This document shows, piece after piece, positions 24,105 through 35,561 of a DNA stretch of 63,036 nt. Source of the stretch: Paraglomus occultum. Lineage: Eukaryota; Glomeromycota; Glomeromycetes; Paraglomerales; Paraglomeraceae. How positions within the stretch are numbered: position 1 is the first letter of the stretch; every line of letters starts with the position of its first letter. The notes below the pieces were generated by a model. It searched no databases and was not told the origin of the DNA. It was given only the letters and a program-made list of their open reading frames with translations. The stretch is from contig CAJVPJ010000034.1 of the NCBI GenBank assembly GCA_910592205.1, positions 1-63,036 of the forward strand. Direction: 5' to 3'. A program made the translations under genes and the position numbers.

Positions 24105-24736
24105 TTAAAAGACAGTATCATGCGGAAGGGGTGTGACTGTAATGGGGATGTTCTTTTTCGTAGAGACAAAATGTGCCTCACGAGGCTTGGCCGGTTGTCT
24201 TTTGAGATTTACTTTTTCTGTGATTTTGTTAAAAAAAGAAGAGGCAATGTAAGATCGATTAACTTCAAAGACTTGATATAAATCAGATCACGATCACATG
24301 TGGCAAAACCTAATCAAATCCCTTCACTCAATAAATCAATAATATGCTTCCCCATTTTCAACTAACCGTTATTCGCTCTGGCTTGCTTTTTTAATGCTGC
24401 ATTCTCCTTCACTCTCCTCAAAAAGTCATCTCTACACTTTGAATGCTTAATGTGTTCGATCCTCACGTTAACCCTCTTTTCAATATATCGGTTCCCGACT
24501 ATCTTATGGACAATCACACCAACGGCCGATTTTGTGACGTTGTAGACGATACCAGTACGGCCATGATAGAATTTGTGAGGCATGCCCTTTTGTACGGCAC
24601 CGTTGGCTTTGATGTCAACGATATCGCCGACTTTGTAGGTTTTGAGATATGTGGAAAGCTTTACCGGCCCATGTTCACGGAAATTCCGAGAGAACATGTG
24701 GCGCGTGCGCGCGCGGATACCGAATGAGTGTGGCAT
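24105..24736 (-). CDS. RPL21: 60S ribosomal protein eL21 (160 aa, 2 exons)
   Basis: Exon 1 is 24367-24736 and exon 2 is 24105-24217; donor GTTAGT and acceptor AATCACAG give exactly 160 aa, the family length. The sequence begins [20 protein letters not shown] and contains the family core [40 protein letters not shown] and VEHIKHSKC-like ([15 protein letters not shown]). Exon 2 supplies [16 protein letters not shown]. Without the intron the frame would end early at 24362. It is a structural component of the large cytosolic ribosomal subunit. It is divergently arranged with the uS4 gene, which suggests a shared upstream region. Confidence 0.97.
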
Positions 24737-25593
24737 GTCTCGGGTTTTAACTAGAGAATGGAGTCGGGTTTGATGAACATTTTAGTCGAATGGGTTGTAT
24801 ATGTGGAGTAATGGGAACAACAGTGTCCTCAATCTTCCCAAATTCATTCCACCATTGAATGGCGATTACGAATTTTCACGCTGAAATAATATAGACAGAA
24901 AAGCAGCGACTCACCAAACGAGAAAGAGGAAGTATTTCGTTTCTCTTATTTTTTTTCTCAAATACCTTTTCACACATTCTGTTGACATTATTGGTTGGAT
25001 GCACGTGCTATCGAAAAAATTTTCTCTTCCCAGATTCGTGTCAACAACTTTTTTCTTCCTCTTTTTGCTGGGACGATTAAACAACACCCGTCAGAAAAAA
25101 GACAATGCCTTGTGTAGTGAGGAATTGTATTCTTTTTGGATAACTTTCCTGTGTTGTTGGAGTGAGGGCAGGGATTTTGGTTGTTTTTGAAAGAGTTGTT
25201 TTATGGACTGTTGAAGGAATTTACGACGAGGACTGCGATATCCACAATTGTGAAATCGAAGAATTTTTGTCCGTACATTTTCATGGGACATGGAAAAGCA
25301 GTTGATCAACTGTATACGATGTATCCTTTTCCTGTTATGGCGGTATTCCTCGCCGTGAATTCCATCAACAGTCTCATTGGAAAGTTCCAAAAGAAGAGAG
25401 TATGCAGCAATCTCTCTGGACACGAACGAATCAAGAGTCCTAATCCACTACTCACATCCATCATGGAGACAATTGTGGATTTCTGGGTGCATTTGCTGGG
25501 CACCAAATGGAAAGCATAAACCGTAACAGCGGTTCTGGCTTTACCTCGCGCCTTTTTTTTTTTCTTTCTTTTTTTTTTTTTCACGGTAATCAG
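24737..25593. promoter_or_regulatory. Region between divergent ribosomal protein genes (contains the unresolved uS4 first exon)
   Basis: The interval separates the eL21 start (minus, 24736) from the first resolved uS4 exon (plus, 25594). The missing short first exon of uS4 must lie here. A candidate is the ATG at 25509 with donor GTAACA at 25525, followed by a long pyrimidine tract (25551-25581) and TAATCAG. Other ATG/GT pairs exist, for example at 24789. Open frames on both strands at 25091-25605 overlap each other and do not resemble known proteins. Confidence 0.5.
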
Positions 25594-26468
25594 GTTCGAA
25601 AACATACAAAGTTCCCCGGCGTCCGTTTGAACGGGAACGGCTTGATCAGGAACTTAAACTAATTGGAGAGTACGGACTCCGAAACAAACGTGAAATCTGG
25701 CGGGTCGCCTATACGCTATCCAACATTCGTCGTGCCGCGCGTGAACTTCTAACCCTTGACGACAAAGATCCTCGACGATTGTTTGAGGGTAATGCGTTGA
25801 TTAGGCGTTTGGTTAGAATTGGGGTATTGGACGAGACAAAGTTGAAGCTGGATTACGTACTTGCGTTAAAGATTGAAGACTTTTTGGAGAGGCGGTTGCA
25901 GACACAAGTGTTTAAGTTGGGATTGGCGAGGAGTATTCATCATGCCAGAGTTTTGATTAGGCAGAGGCATATTTGGTAAGTTTGTTTTGTGAGGGTAAAT
26001 CATGAAACAGAAGCCTGGAGAGATTTGCAGATAATTAATCATTAAAAATTGGTTTATTTTGATCAGTGTTGGAAAGCGAATTGTCAACATTCCCAGCTTC
26101 ACTGTTCGGTAGGTGAACGTTTAACGATTGCACCTTGAACGATTTGTCTGTTTATTGAAAAAAATGTAACCCTTAATTATCACGTGCAGTCTCGATTCCC
26201 AGAAGCATATTGATTTCTCTCAGACATCACCATATGGTATTTAATAACCTTTTTATTCAGCATGATTATATTACATTTATCGGATGAAGTGCTCATTAGT
26301 CTTTGTTTCACAGGTGGTGGACGTCCGGGACGCGTTAAGAGAAAGCGTCAAAAAAGTGCTTCGAAGAATGGTGGGTGGTTTTTGCTAATTACGTTGTAAT
26401 TTTGGTAACCCTCTCTAATCGAGTATCGCTTTATTCACTTAGCTAATGAGGAGGAAGATGATGAATAA
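25594..26468 (+). CDS. RPS9: 40S ribosomal protein uS4 (RPS9), first exon not resolved
   Basis: Exons 25594-25975, 26067-26108, 26190-26236, 26314-26370 and 26443-26468 all join in phase; one upstream base from a short 5' exon is required. Recognisable blocks are [80 protein letters not shown] (S4 RNA-binding domain) and [14 protein letters not shown]. These are followed by [43 protein letters not shown] and an acidic tail ANEEEDDE. About 185 codons lie in the resolved exons. The protein is an early assembling part of the small ribosomal subunit. The start codon is uncertain. Confidence 0.95.
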
Positions 26469-27127
26469 ACTATACAAAATTCGGTCATTATATATGCTAC
26501 GCTTATTACGATGTATTGTTCTACAAATAGACTATTTTCTGTATGTAGGCGGAAATGACCGAATAAAAAAGGCTCCTATTTATCACGTGGCATGCTATTG
26601 ATCTTGGGCTTTTTTATTATTTCCAGTTTGTTAATTTGGGATTTTCACCAAGTTGTATCCCAATAGACTTTTTTATCTTGAGATTTGTGAAGTAAGCTAA
26701 AGTTGCACGAAAAGCAGATTATGCTGCCCCATATTAATATGCAAATAGAGTGGGTAATGACAATGTATGAGAGAATCTAATACTAGATTTTCCTATAAGC
26801 AAACTTCCGAATGTGCATGCAAAGCTAGGAAAGTAACAACGTATTTATCTTGTGCCCATTTTACGCAATTCCGTTTTGAGATATAAGGTACACTAGACAT
26901 GTGGTTCTTCAACTAGTCACGCGTGCTGTGGCAGAGAATGACACCGGATTAAATTGGTGGTCTTCTGAAGCCCCACACATACTCTTTTATTAACAAGAGT
27001 TATCCTTAAACCTAACCACCCAAGAGAAATTGCCCTCACCCAAATATATTAATCCGTCACATTGGTACAATTTAACCGCTGACTTGTAATAGTATATATT
27101 ACGATTTGGAGTCGTGATTACAATTTA
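26469..27127. other. Intergenic, nothing supported
   Basis: No gene or repeat was recognised between the uS4 stop and the orphan exons on the minus strand. Confidence 0.5.
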
Positions 27128-27146
27128 GTCTCCAAACCATTAGTAT

Positions 27147-27452
27147 TTTACAAAGAGAAAGGCTTGTTTTTCTATGTTTGTGTAAACTTTCTTGGCTCCC
27201 TGAACAATCTCTGCAAAGTCATTAATATCTGTTCCAGTAGACATTCGACTAAATTCTATGTGTGATGCAATTGCTGTAGAACAAACAACAACCAATTTCA
27301 CTTACATTTAAGACACAGAATTGTCTACAAACATGTCTATGAACGTTCTTAGAATCATGCGAAAGAACCAACTCGGTTAAAAATAGTGCGAGTGTGACAT
27401 TAGCATGGCATGGGTGTCCAGTTCCCAAAATTGATGACTCTTTGAAGAGCAT
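27147..27452 (-). CDS. Orphan 3' exons of an unrecognised gene (possible relic)
   Basis: On the minus strand a frame from about 27452 reads LFKESSILGTGHPCHAN and LALFLTELVLSHDSKNVHR. A donor at GTAGAC (about 27329) and the acceptor TTCTACAG (about 27275) give a 54-nt intron and continue in frame into IASHIEFSRMSTGTDINDFA and EIVQGAKKVYTNIEKQAFLF with a stop. Composition is clearly protein-like. No upstream exon was found before the polymerase gene's stop at 27801, unless the ATG within MLFKESS is the true start. Either a small gene or a truncated copy is possible. Family not recognised. Confidence 0.4.
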
Positions 27453-27800
27453 ACTTTCAGATTTGCATGAGAAGTGGTCAATAATTCAACACTAATATTA
27501 AGATGTAAATCGAATTTAGAGATACGCTTCTTAAAACCCAAAATAACCATGTTAATAAATTTTAAAATTCATATCAGACTGGTTGGAACAAGAAAGAAAT
27601 CATCACTGTTGAGAATTTATTATTATAGAAGTACATCAACTATTACTATCTGCAAGTAACTGTGAATTGCACTGTAACATCCTATATTTAATGTTAATAT
27701 AGCCAAATCTGCTAAAATCCTTAATATTAATTATAATCTTCCAAGTTCTCTACGCGGAGAGGATGCTTGCCGTTTTATTAAATATTACATATTTTTCTAT

Positions 27801-30800
27801 CTAGTTAAGAAAACACATATTTACACGTTCTGAATTCGGATGGCTTTTCTTTGGTCTGCCACGCGAATGCATTGATTTGCTAGAACCTAATAATTCTGTA
27901 CGTACTTCGTCCTCGGTCGTTGCTGCTTGCATGCGAAGACTTGTTAAATCATCCTTCTTCAATTGTAACGGCTCTATAAACTTTGTAGATTTTTCATCGA
28001 GTTTGGGTAAAATTTCATCCTGTGAATTCTCCCCTCCGAGTGTATTTACTGTTTCGAGGATCTTTTGTATGGTTACGCTCACTCCTTGCTCAATGGCTTT
28101 CGGAAAAGAAACAGTTTTACAGTCCATATCTACTTCCTTCCTTAATACATGATCAATATCAATACTAGAGAAGAAAGCAACAGACAGAGGCAAATCTTGT
28201 ATTCCCAACATATGGCTAAACATAACTCGAGTCCATAAATTACTAATTTGCAGTGCTAGTGTTGTTCGAAATACATCTTTGTCATTCACAAGATAACGTA
28301 TCTCATCGTGAACCGAAAGCATAAATCGCGCATTAATATCGTACTTTTTGATGAGATATTCCATAGAAACTAAGAGTAAATGTAGATAGTCAACTCCAGA
28401 TGACTGGACAGCCCAATTGATGCGTGAAGTCATGTACTCATTTTTCACCACCTGAGATTTTAGTGCATCTGTTATGCAACATTTTAGCACAGGTGTCTTT
28501 GGATTTTCGTCTGTGGCAATATCTTCCAGATTATTAAACATAAAACTTTCACTACCACCATACCAAAACGACGTATGATTGCCTTTTGTGAAGAATCTTG
28601 ATCCTTTTGTCTGTCTGTATAGCTCTTCTACGCGTTGTTGCGCCTCTTCTTCAGCAATATTTTCGTTAAACTGACGCAGCAACTGAATGGCAAATTTCAG
28701 CCCTGCTCCGTATATTCTGCCGTAGTTAAATATTTTAGCATGATCTCGCGAAATTCCCAAAATTTTAGCTGTCCTCGAATGCATATCTGTCCCGGCCGCC
28801 TTCGTACCTTGAAGCGTCATCCATCCCATGGCAGTCGCGCCGTGAGATTTAAATGACGAATCACCGATCAGACTAGCTATCCACAATTCTTCCGAGTCAA
28901 CATCTGCACCGACAAATTTGTAACCAACTGGTGCTTGAATCATAGCCTTCAACTCGGATCCAATACGATTCTTCTTAACATTACTAGCTGTCAGCCAGGT
29001 CTTCTCCACAGCTCTACGTGTAATTGTTCCCATGGTTAATGTTTGCGGCAAAATCATACCAGGAGTTTTGCATTTAGCCATCTTGAACCCAAGATCTTCA
29101 ATGTCTTCGCGATTCCCGTAGATTACCATCTGTGATTTAATCCTTTCTCTTGCGCTTATCCAGTATGAACAAGCTGCATTCATCGAGAGAGCTTCTCTAG
29201 CTTCAGGATACCCTGATGAGAGAATTTTATTCTCAAAGGCGCTAATGTAATGTTTCGCGAGCGGTGAACCACATCGTGCATTATCTCCGTCCTTATGAGG
29301 TATCTTATAGTAATGACCTTCAGTATCTGTAGCATATCTTTCTTCATAATCTTCGTCATCAGGCGAAGTCTTAAACACAAGCTTCTTTGCTTTCGTACTA
29401 AATCCAGTGTCCTCCGAAGGCACACGAAACATCCAACCGTATATCTTGGAATGATACATAGGATATCCCATCCAACTTAATTCCAAAAGTATTGGAGCAA
29501 ATCGAGATCGGGCCGAAAGATTCAATTCATTCGTTTTATTACAATGACAATCACGATACCATTTGGGATAGTTCACCAGTTTTCTTGCCTTAGGCGAGGG
29601 AGGGCTCCAGTCTAACTGTTTCAACCAGTGATTTTTCTGTATCGATTTGGGATCCTTTTTCCATTTACGAAGCGCTTGATTAGCCAATTTTATTAAACTT
29701 TTTTTGATGAAAGAACTCTGTTCCAGATATACGCTTTCGGCTGCCTTGATGTACCTATCCCAGTCAGAGCTCGTAGTTAGAAACATATTACCCATATGAA
29801 TGATACCCGCAAAGGACACTGGGTGCGGACATAGTTCAAGAAATCGTGGAAAGACTTTTCTATAGACAACATGCGTTGCTTCCACATCACTAGCACAATA
29901 AGAAATTAATTGGGGAAGAACTTCGGGATCAGCGATTTCGTCCAACGAGCCGGTTACAAAATAATCTCGCTGAGATTTGTCTAATTGAACTTGACTATGA
30001 AATTTGGCAACGTTGGCAAGACTGTTCATAGAGCTGACATCATAAACCTTCTTAAAGTCTTTTGCTTCCAAAAGATAGTCATTGTCTTCCTCCTCAGTAG
30101 CCTTATCAAACTTGATCCATGATGGCCGCTGTTGCGTGCAGAGACCACTGACGGCTATGTGTAGAGCCATCGTATCTAAAAAGCGATTACACGTAATGTT
30201 CGCATTGTATTCCTCCTTTATTCTTGCCCTGTCATATCCAACATTATGGCCAACTATTAATCGATATTTATCTCGTTTACCCATAGGAATCAAATAACCC
30301 AAAGCTTTTTTTCGTTTTTTCGGGGGTTCTGTGGCCTCATTCTTAATTTTTTTTCGTTTTGTTTTTTCCAGCTTGAGCATTTTCCGATGCTCGATTAAAC
30401 GCGGTGAGATCCAGCAATACCATGCGGTCGGTGATGCCGCAACTGCTAACAACGGATGATGAGCATCATCTTTTATCGCGACTTCGGTGTCGAAACATAG
30501 TAACTCCTCATCGGGAAATTTAACGGATTTGGGCTTCTTTCCCGAAACATAACGCGTCCAATTAGCTCGAAACAACCATTCATGTTCTTGCGGTCTCTGA
30601 GGTAAATCAATCTTGGAAAAATTTAACGCAATCTCGCGAATTGGACGAGCCTGCTCTTCGCCTATTTTCCAGAAATGTTCTGCGATTGTATTTCCACAAA
30701 GTTTTGGTAATTGGAATTCCGTCAAATGCGGCACGGGTTCCGTAGCTTTGCCGAGGAGTCCTTGCTTTTCTAAATGTTGCTTAGCAACCCTTTCACGAGC

Positions 30801-31040
30801 TGGTGGCACTGTAGGGCGCTTTGTTTGACCTGGAAAGACCTGCTTATATAGCCAATCCGGAAGCATCACGACATCAAAACCGTTAGTTATTTCTTTGACA
30901 GAAGCTGCATCATCATTTTTGTTTTCAACAATGTTAGCGAAAGTACGTCGTGAAAGTAATATCCGCGGTTGTTGAAGAACTGTTCGATATAAACGACTCA
31001 CTATAGAATTTTTTTCGATACGATACAATACGTTTGGCAT
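27801..31040 (-). CDS. MIP1: Mitochondrial DNA polymerase gamma catalytic subunit (1079 aa, no intron)
   Basis: This is an uninterrupted frame from an ATG at 31040. The first 45 residues are basic and hydroxylated with no acids until late (RLYRTVLQQPRILLSRRTF), fitting a mitochondrial presequence. The 3'-5' exonuclease domain shows ExoI CFDTEV (182-187), ExoII VGHNVGYDRARIKEEY (about 263-278) and ExoIII YCASDVEATHVVYRK (about 381-395). The polymerase domain shows GADVDSEELWIASLIGD (motif A, catalytic Asp), SRDHAKIFNYGRIYGAG (motif B) and SVHDEIRYLV (motif C, catalytic Asp). It is a family A polymerase that replicates mitochondrial DNA. Length matches fungal Mip1-type enzymes. The C-terminal 130 residues after motif C are less conserved. 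The lack of introns contrasts with its neighbours. Confidence 0.97.
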   Translation of the reverse strand: MPNVLYRIEKNSIVSRLYRTVLQQPRILLSRRTFANIVENKNDDAASVKEITNGFDVVMLPDWLYKQVFPGQTKRPTVPPARERVAKQHLEKQGLLGKATEPVPHLTEFQLPKLCGNTIAEHFWKIGEEQARPIREIALNFSKIDLPQRPQEHEWLFRANWTRYVSGKKPKSVKFPDEELLCFDTEVAIKDDAHHPLLAVAASPTAWYCWISPRLIEHRKMLKLEKTKRKKIKNEATEPPKKRKKALGYLIPMGKRDKYRLIVGHNVGYDRARIKEEYNANITCNRFLDTMALHIAVSGLCTQQRPSWIKFDKATEEEDNDYLLEAKDFKKVYDVSSMNSLANVAKFHSQVQLDKSQRDYFVTGSLDEIADPEVLPQLISYCASDVEATHVVYRKVFPRFLELCPHPVSFAGIIHMGNMFLTTSSDWDRYIKAAESVYLEQSSFIKKSLIKLANQALRKWKKDPKSIQKNHWLKQLDWSPPSPKARKLVNYPKWYRDCHCNKTNELNLSARSRFAPILLELSWMGYPMYHSKIYGWMFRVPSEDTGFSTKAKKLVFKTSPDDEDYEERYATDTEGHYYKIPHKDGDNARCGSPLAKHYISAFENKILSSGYPEAREALSMNAACSYWISARERIKSQMVIYGNREDIEDLGFKMAKCKTPGMILPQTLTMGTITRRAVEKTWLTASNVKKNRIGSELKAMIQAPVGYKFVGADVDSEELWIASLIGDSSFKSHGATAMGWMTLQGTKAAGTDMHSRTAKILGISRDHAKIFNYGRIYGAGLKFAIQLLRQFNENIAEEEAQQRVEELYRQTKGSRFFTKGNHTSFWYGGSESFMFNNLEDIATDENPKTPVLKCCITDALKSQVVKNEYMTSRINWAVQSSGVDYLHLLLVSMEYLIKKYDINARFMLSVHDEIRYLVNDKDVFRTTLALQISNLWTRVMFSHMLGIQDLPLSVAFFSSIDIDHVLRKEVDMDCKTVSFPKAIEQGVSVTIQKILETVNTLGGENSQDEILPKLDEKSTKFIEPLQLKKDDLTSLRMQAATTEDEVRTELLGSSKSMHSRGRPKKSHPNSERVNMCFLN

Positions 31041-32336
31041 TATTGAGTTTTGGCGTTCGTGTTTTGCCTTTTAGCAGATCAACATGAATGTATATGTCGA
31101 TCCTGTAAATAAAACGATAAATATATAATATTCTGACATACTGATATACCACGTGGGGATTACAAAAAAAAAACGTATAGAAAAACATATATGAGACATA
31201 TCCAAACATATACCCGACATACCAAGATAATTTTCATTTGCCGCGAAAAATTCATGTATGATAGCAGACCATTCAGAAAGTTGTCGCGTGGATCATTTGT
31301 ATTACCTTTCATGGGTTGCTCGTTTGGGGATACGCGCGAGTTCTAAGAATTCTCAAACTACTTTGTTTGCTACTAACGAATTATTTACACTCGAAAAGAC
31401 ATTTAAGGCGGAAATAGAAGATAGATTTGCTCACTTCCCTTGTGTTGTTCGAGGAGTTATTCTTCTAGTTGACAATTTGAATTGTAATTTAAACTTGTAT
31501 CTGAAAGAATAGAGGTTCTGCAGAAAAAAAAAGAACTTACAAGCCTCTCACAAGACGGTTAAGTTAACAAAGAATGCTTCAAATGTCTAACCAATAGTTG
31601 GGAATTTAAATTTGTAACTTTCTTATTGAAAATAGTAAGACATCCCCCATGTTAATAGTTAAGTAACGATCGAGTCGCTTTTCTGTTAACGAGGGCAAGA
31701 AACGTGTTTCTCAGAAAATTCTGCAATCTTACATTGATCTCATGTATGCCTCACTTCCCAAAAGTAAATCCATTTACGTGATTTGATAAACGACATAATT
31801 TCGAAAATTATAAATAACATTGTCTTGCACTCCCAAATGTTTATTGTTTTCCGCTTCAATCACTTCCCGCTAGTCTTTTCCCCGATTTCGGTTCTATGTC
31901 TTAATATGACAACTCGGTACCAAAATACCCTTCATCGTCGTTCGTGCATCTTCAACCCTGCAATTAATTATTAACCCGCCAAATTCTTTGATCAGGCAAA
32001 CAAAAACATCCCAAATCCAACAACGCGAAAACAATATTAATAAAACTACAAATCCGTCAATGATAACAAATTGCAAACCAGTTGGAGTTGGTGACAATAT
32101 AAAGATATTCGTGCGGGAAGTGAGCAAATAAAAAAAGTATGTGAATAAAATAAATCAAAATAATATAAAGATTTTTAGTAAAATGCCTTCGATATATTTT
32201 GTTTCCTCGTCTAATTATTTTCTTGTGTAAGATGTATTAACTGCGCCAACTCTTGCATTATTATTAGATCTCGGCAATTAATGCTATATAGGGTAAATAA
32301 AATAAGTGAATCGCTCGACTACAAAACAACGATAGA
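31041..32336. other. Intergenic; one weak plus-strand ORF
   Basis: The ATG frame at 31258-31512 (84 codons) reads HLYYLSWVARLGIRASSKNS and FKAEIEDRFAHFPCVVRG. It is somewhat protein-like but unrecognised, and is left as a possibility only. Nothing else is supported. Confidence 0.3.
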
Positions 32337-34648
32337 TCATGTTCTTAAAAGGCATACCCTGAAATTGTTTCCTCGGTAATTGCTTGAGTATCCCCCTCTA
32401 AATCCTCCTCCACCGCCACCTCCTCCACCGCTGCCGCCTCCACGACCACCACGATATCCTCCCCTTCCGCCGCCGCCTCGATATCCACGACTGCGATATC
32501 CACCTCGGTACCTTCCGCCGTCAATCGAAACTTGTCCAAACGTCTCAAGATTCAAGCGCCTTTCTTCCGATTGCTTTTGCCTTCGCTCGGCAACGGACAA
32601 TCCGCGTCTATATATAAAAAAAATGGTAACAAGGTCTGCATGGCTGGATACTTAAAAGACTTTACGTATTAATACGTACCGTCCATCAGGACCTTGCTGT
32701 TCCAATCGCTCTTTTGTTTCACAAGAAATATTATCAAAGAATGATTTAGTTTTGTCATAAAAAGTTTCGGCAGGCGGTATAACCACTTCTTCTTCCTCCT
32801 CGTCTTCGACTTGCGTGATGTCTTCCTCCTTTCCCTCCTTTACGTCCTTTCCATCTTTTCCATCATGGCTGACGTGAGATTTCTTTACAACTTCTTTTAC
32901 AATTTCCTCTTTATTGAATTTAGCGTTTGACGATTCAAAATCGAAGTCAGATGTTGGGACAGATACACGGTTACGATCGTAATTTTGACCATAGTTCCGC
33001 CGGTTACCACGACCACGTCGAGGTTGCTGAAGGAGGTGACCGCCCATGCCAGGTAATCTGTTATTGTTTGATCGATTTTGGCTGTGACCTGAAACATGTA
33101 GCCATGATGTTATTGTAGAATAAACTGGACACATAGTCAATGTTATTTATCGTTGGCTTACCATGAAAATTCGGTTGCCGATCGTTCGCAGGGACAGAAT
33201 TGGATGAAGGAGATACACTAGTCTCCATGACATTCAACTCGCTGACACTCTTCGCCAATTTCTCCACGGCAGCAGCGGATGCTTCCTTTATACTGTCATT
33301 GCGAGCATTTGCTACATGTCCTACCGCAGAACGCGAGCTAGAACCGGTTTTGTTGGAAACACTTTTATTTCCACTATTTTGATTCTCTACTTTATGGTCT
33401 TCAGCTTTATCGGGTCCAGCATGTTCCTTCTGTAAGAACGAAGGTGACTGTTAACGTGCTAAAGTAAGGATAATTAATATTAACAAGTCCTACTTGATTA
33501 TCAAACCTGTAACTGTGTTTTCTGCTGTTCGACTTCTCGGGTTGCATTTTCACCAACGTTTAGCTTTAAATGTTTGAAACAACAAATGTGTTTAAGATTG
33601 TTACAAGGCGGTCAAACGAAAAAGCGTCAGTAATTACGAATGAACAAGTTCATTTTTCGAAATATTTGACCATAACTATAAACATCGACTTTTTCCAAGA
33701 ATAGCATGAAATAATTACCTGAGACGACTGATTAGCTTGCTGTTGTTGCTGTTGCTGTTGCCAATATTGTTGCTGTTGGAATGCTGCTGCAGCTTGCTGC
33801 AAATAATATGGATTTATCTGAGCACCAGGAAAATTTGGTGGTTGTACATTCAGCGGTGGTGGACCAAAATTTTGGAAATTTGGCGGTCGCGGAGCAGTCG
33901 TCTACAAACATTGAAGAATGAACGAATACTCAGTATAATTACTTTGCCAAAATTGCCTGAAAAACCGCCATCGAAGTAAGTAATGGGTTTTTCGTTTAAA
34001 TTACTCAGAAGGAAGGCAACGGAAGCATCAACATATTGGTTTTTTCATTCAGTTTAGAAATTCACATCCGTAGTTCTTTCATCATTATCCCATTACTTAA
34101 AATTGCCATCTGCGCAAACGGAATGTCCTTCGTCTATATAAGAAATTAAAAACCTGCAATTGACTTACCCCAAGAATAGCAGGATCGTTGGGAACTTGAG
34201 GAGGTAAAGAAGGTGGGGGTGCTGGCGCTTCACAAACATGCAAGTCTTTTACATCCGAACCTCGGAAAACTATGTAACCAAACACATTATCGGAGGGTGG
34301 TATCTCCTCAGCAGGATTCCCTTTTCGACCTTCTGTTCCGTACGAGCGCACTACAGCAAGCAAAACGGAACATAACCAGATCAATGACAAGTTTGAATAA
34401 AATTAGTGTAAAAACTCGTATATATGAATTCTATTAAAAAAAATTTTTTTTTATTTTAGATTTGTGAGTTTGTGTTTGCCAATACGAGTCCTCCACTAAC
34501 GAGAAGCTTGAACGCAATAATCAATGTAACCTTGCTCAAGAGCAACCGTCGAGTCGGTAGAGTTAATGCTGTGCAGGATGCCGACATAACGTATATCTGA
34601 CCGCGATATCAAACTGATCTTGGAACCTATATACCCTCCGCTCATCAT
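32337..34648 (-). CDS. SCD6: LSM14/Scd6-family RNA-granule protein (495 aa, 7 exons)
   Basis: Minus-strand exons 34531-34648, 34169-34350, 33719-33901, 33507-33563, 33162-33429, 32680-33088 and 32337-32607 total 1,488 nt in frame. The N-terminal LSm14 domain (about 4-85) reads [39 protein letters not shown] and [19 protein letters not shown] Pro/Gln-rich linker includes a polyQ run (about 143-156). A DFDF motif at 317-320, an FFD box ([14 protein letters not shown]) and a TFG-type box (RRLNLETFG) follow in the family order. The C-terminus is an RGG/G-rich tail (about 437-490). Family members repress translation and promote decapping in P-bodies by binding mRNA and Dhh1/DDX6. A start at the first of two adjacent ATGs is assumed. 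Confidence 0.95.
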
Positions 34649-35196
34649 GGCTGTCACCAAGGACTATAACCTCTACGTTGCGCCAGAAGTAGTAAGAAAG
34701 ATCTGGTTGACAACTTCAGGTCTTGTGAAAGAATGCAGAACGCTAATTAGACTCTTCAACCTCTTTTGTAGAAGCACAAAGAAAGAATTAATTTATATGA
34801 TGTTGAAAAAAACCAGCGAACATGACGTCACAAAATTCTAAAACCAGTATTCTGGTCCGTCAACAAGGAGGGGGAAGACCACGCTAGCAATCCGGTAACA
34901 ATGTATTTACTATTTACTCTTACTATTCTTCATTATTATACCTATCACCGGTATGTGTGCTATTACTATGCGTGCTGGGCAATACCTAAAGTCCAAACAT
35001 TATTGCCGTTGCTGTTATATTATATATATGTATAGTGAAGAAGGTTAACTAACTTTCGAAAGCTATACAATTTGGTGCAGCGGGAATATAATAATAAGAT
35101 GTTTATTGTTTTTAATAACAATAATAAAATGTTTGCTTTTTACGAAAAAGTATCATCACATACTCAACCAAACAAATATTATTAATTATTAATATA
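34649..35196. other. Intergenic, nothing supported
   Basis: The upstream region of the LSM14/Scd6 gene and the 3' side of the next locus. No repeat or gene recognised. Confidence 0.5.
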
Positions 35197-35561
35197 TTAC
35201 CAATTAGCATTGAGAATTTTAGAATTATAAGCGGCAACCCAATGAGTAGAAAAGTACATAAAACGCTGTTGTAAAGATGAACCAGCTAAATAAAATGTAA
35301 TATCATTGAACCGACATCTTAGCCAGCTTGTGGTATCATATCGCTGTATATTAATAAGCCCAGAATCACGAAATAATTGAGCGGTAAAGGTAAAAAATGC
35401 CGAAATTGTTGGATTCCACGTTTGGCACGTATCGACCTCGTCAATTGAACGAGCGTCGGCATCGCCTCGAAGCACGCAATTCTGTTAATGCATCCAGATA
35501 TTCTTACCATGGATGTTTGGATTAACCATCGGATTCACTGGACTCTTTTGTTTCGTCATTT
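35197..35561 (-). pseudogene. Unrecognised ORF interrupted by a single in-frame stop
   Basis: From an ATG near 35561 one minus frame reads MTKQKSPVNPMVNPNIHG, then KNIWMH and a TAA. It continues in the same frame as QNCVLRGDADARSIDEVDTC, WNPTISAFFTFTAQLFRDSG, WLRCRFNDITFYLAGSS and MYFSTHWVAAYNSKILNANW to a stop at 35197. The stop could be removed by an intron, since GTAAGA and TTAACAG lie on either side. That intron would be only 26 nt and would shift the frame. A nonsense mutation or an undetected upstream exon is therefore more likely. The two Trp/Phe/Arg-rich halves look like real protein. Family not recognised. Confidence 0.4.

Noticed and set aside
25091-25605. ORFs on both strands between the ribosomal protein genes
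   Set aside because: The plus and minus frames overlap each other, neither resembles a known protein, and the interval is best explained as promoter plus the 5' region of uS4.
32345-32655. Gly- or Pro-rich ORFs over the LSM14/Scd6 C-terminus
   Set aside because: Alternative-frame shadows of the RGG tail, which is secure from the main frame.
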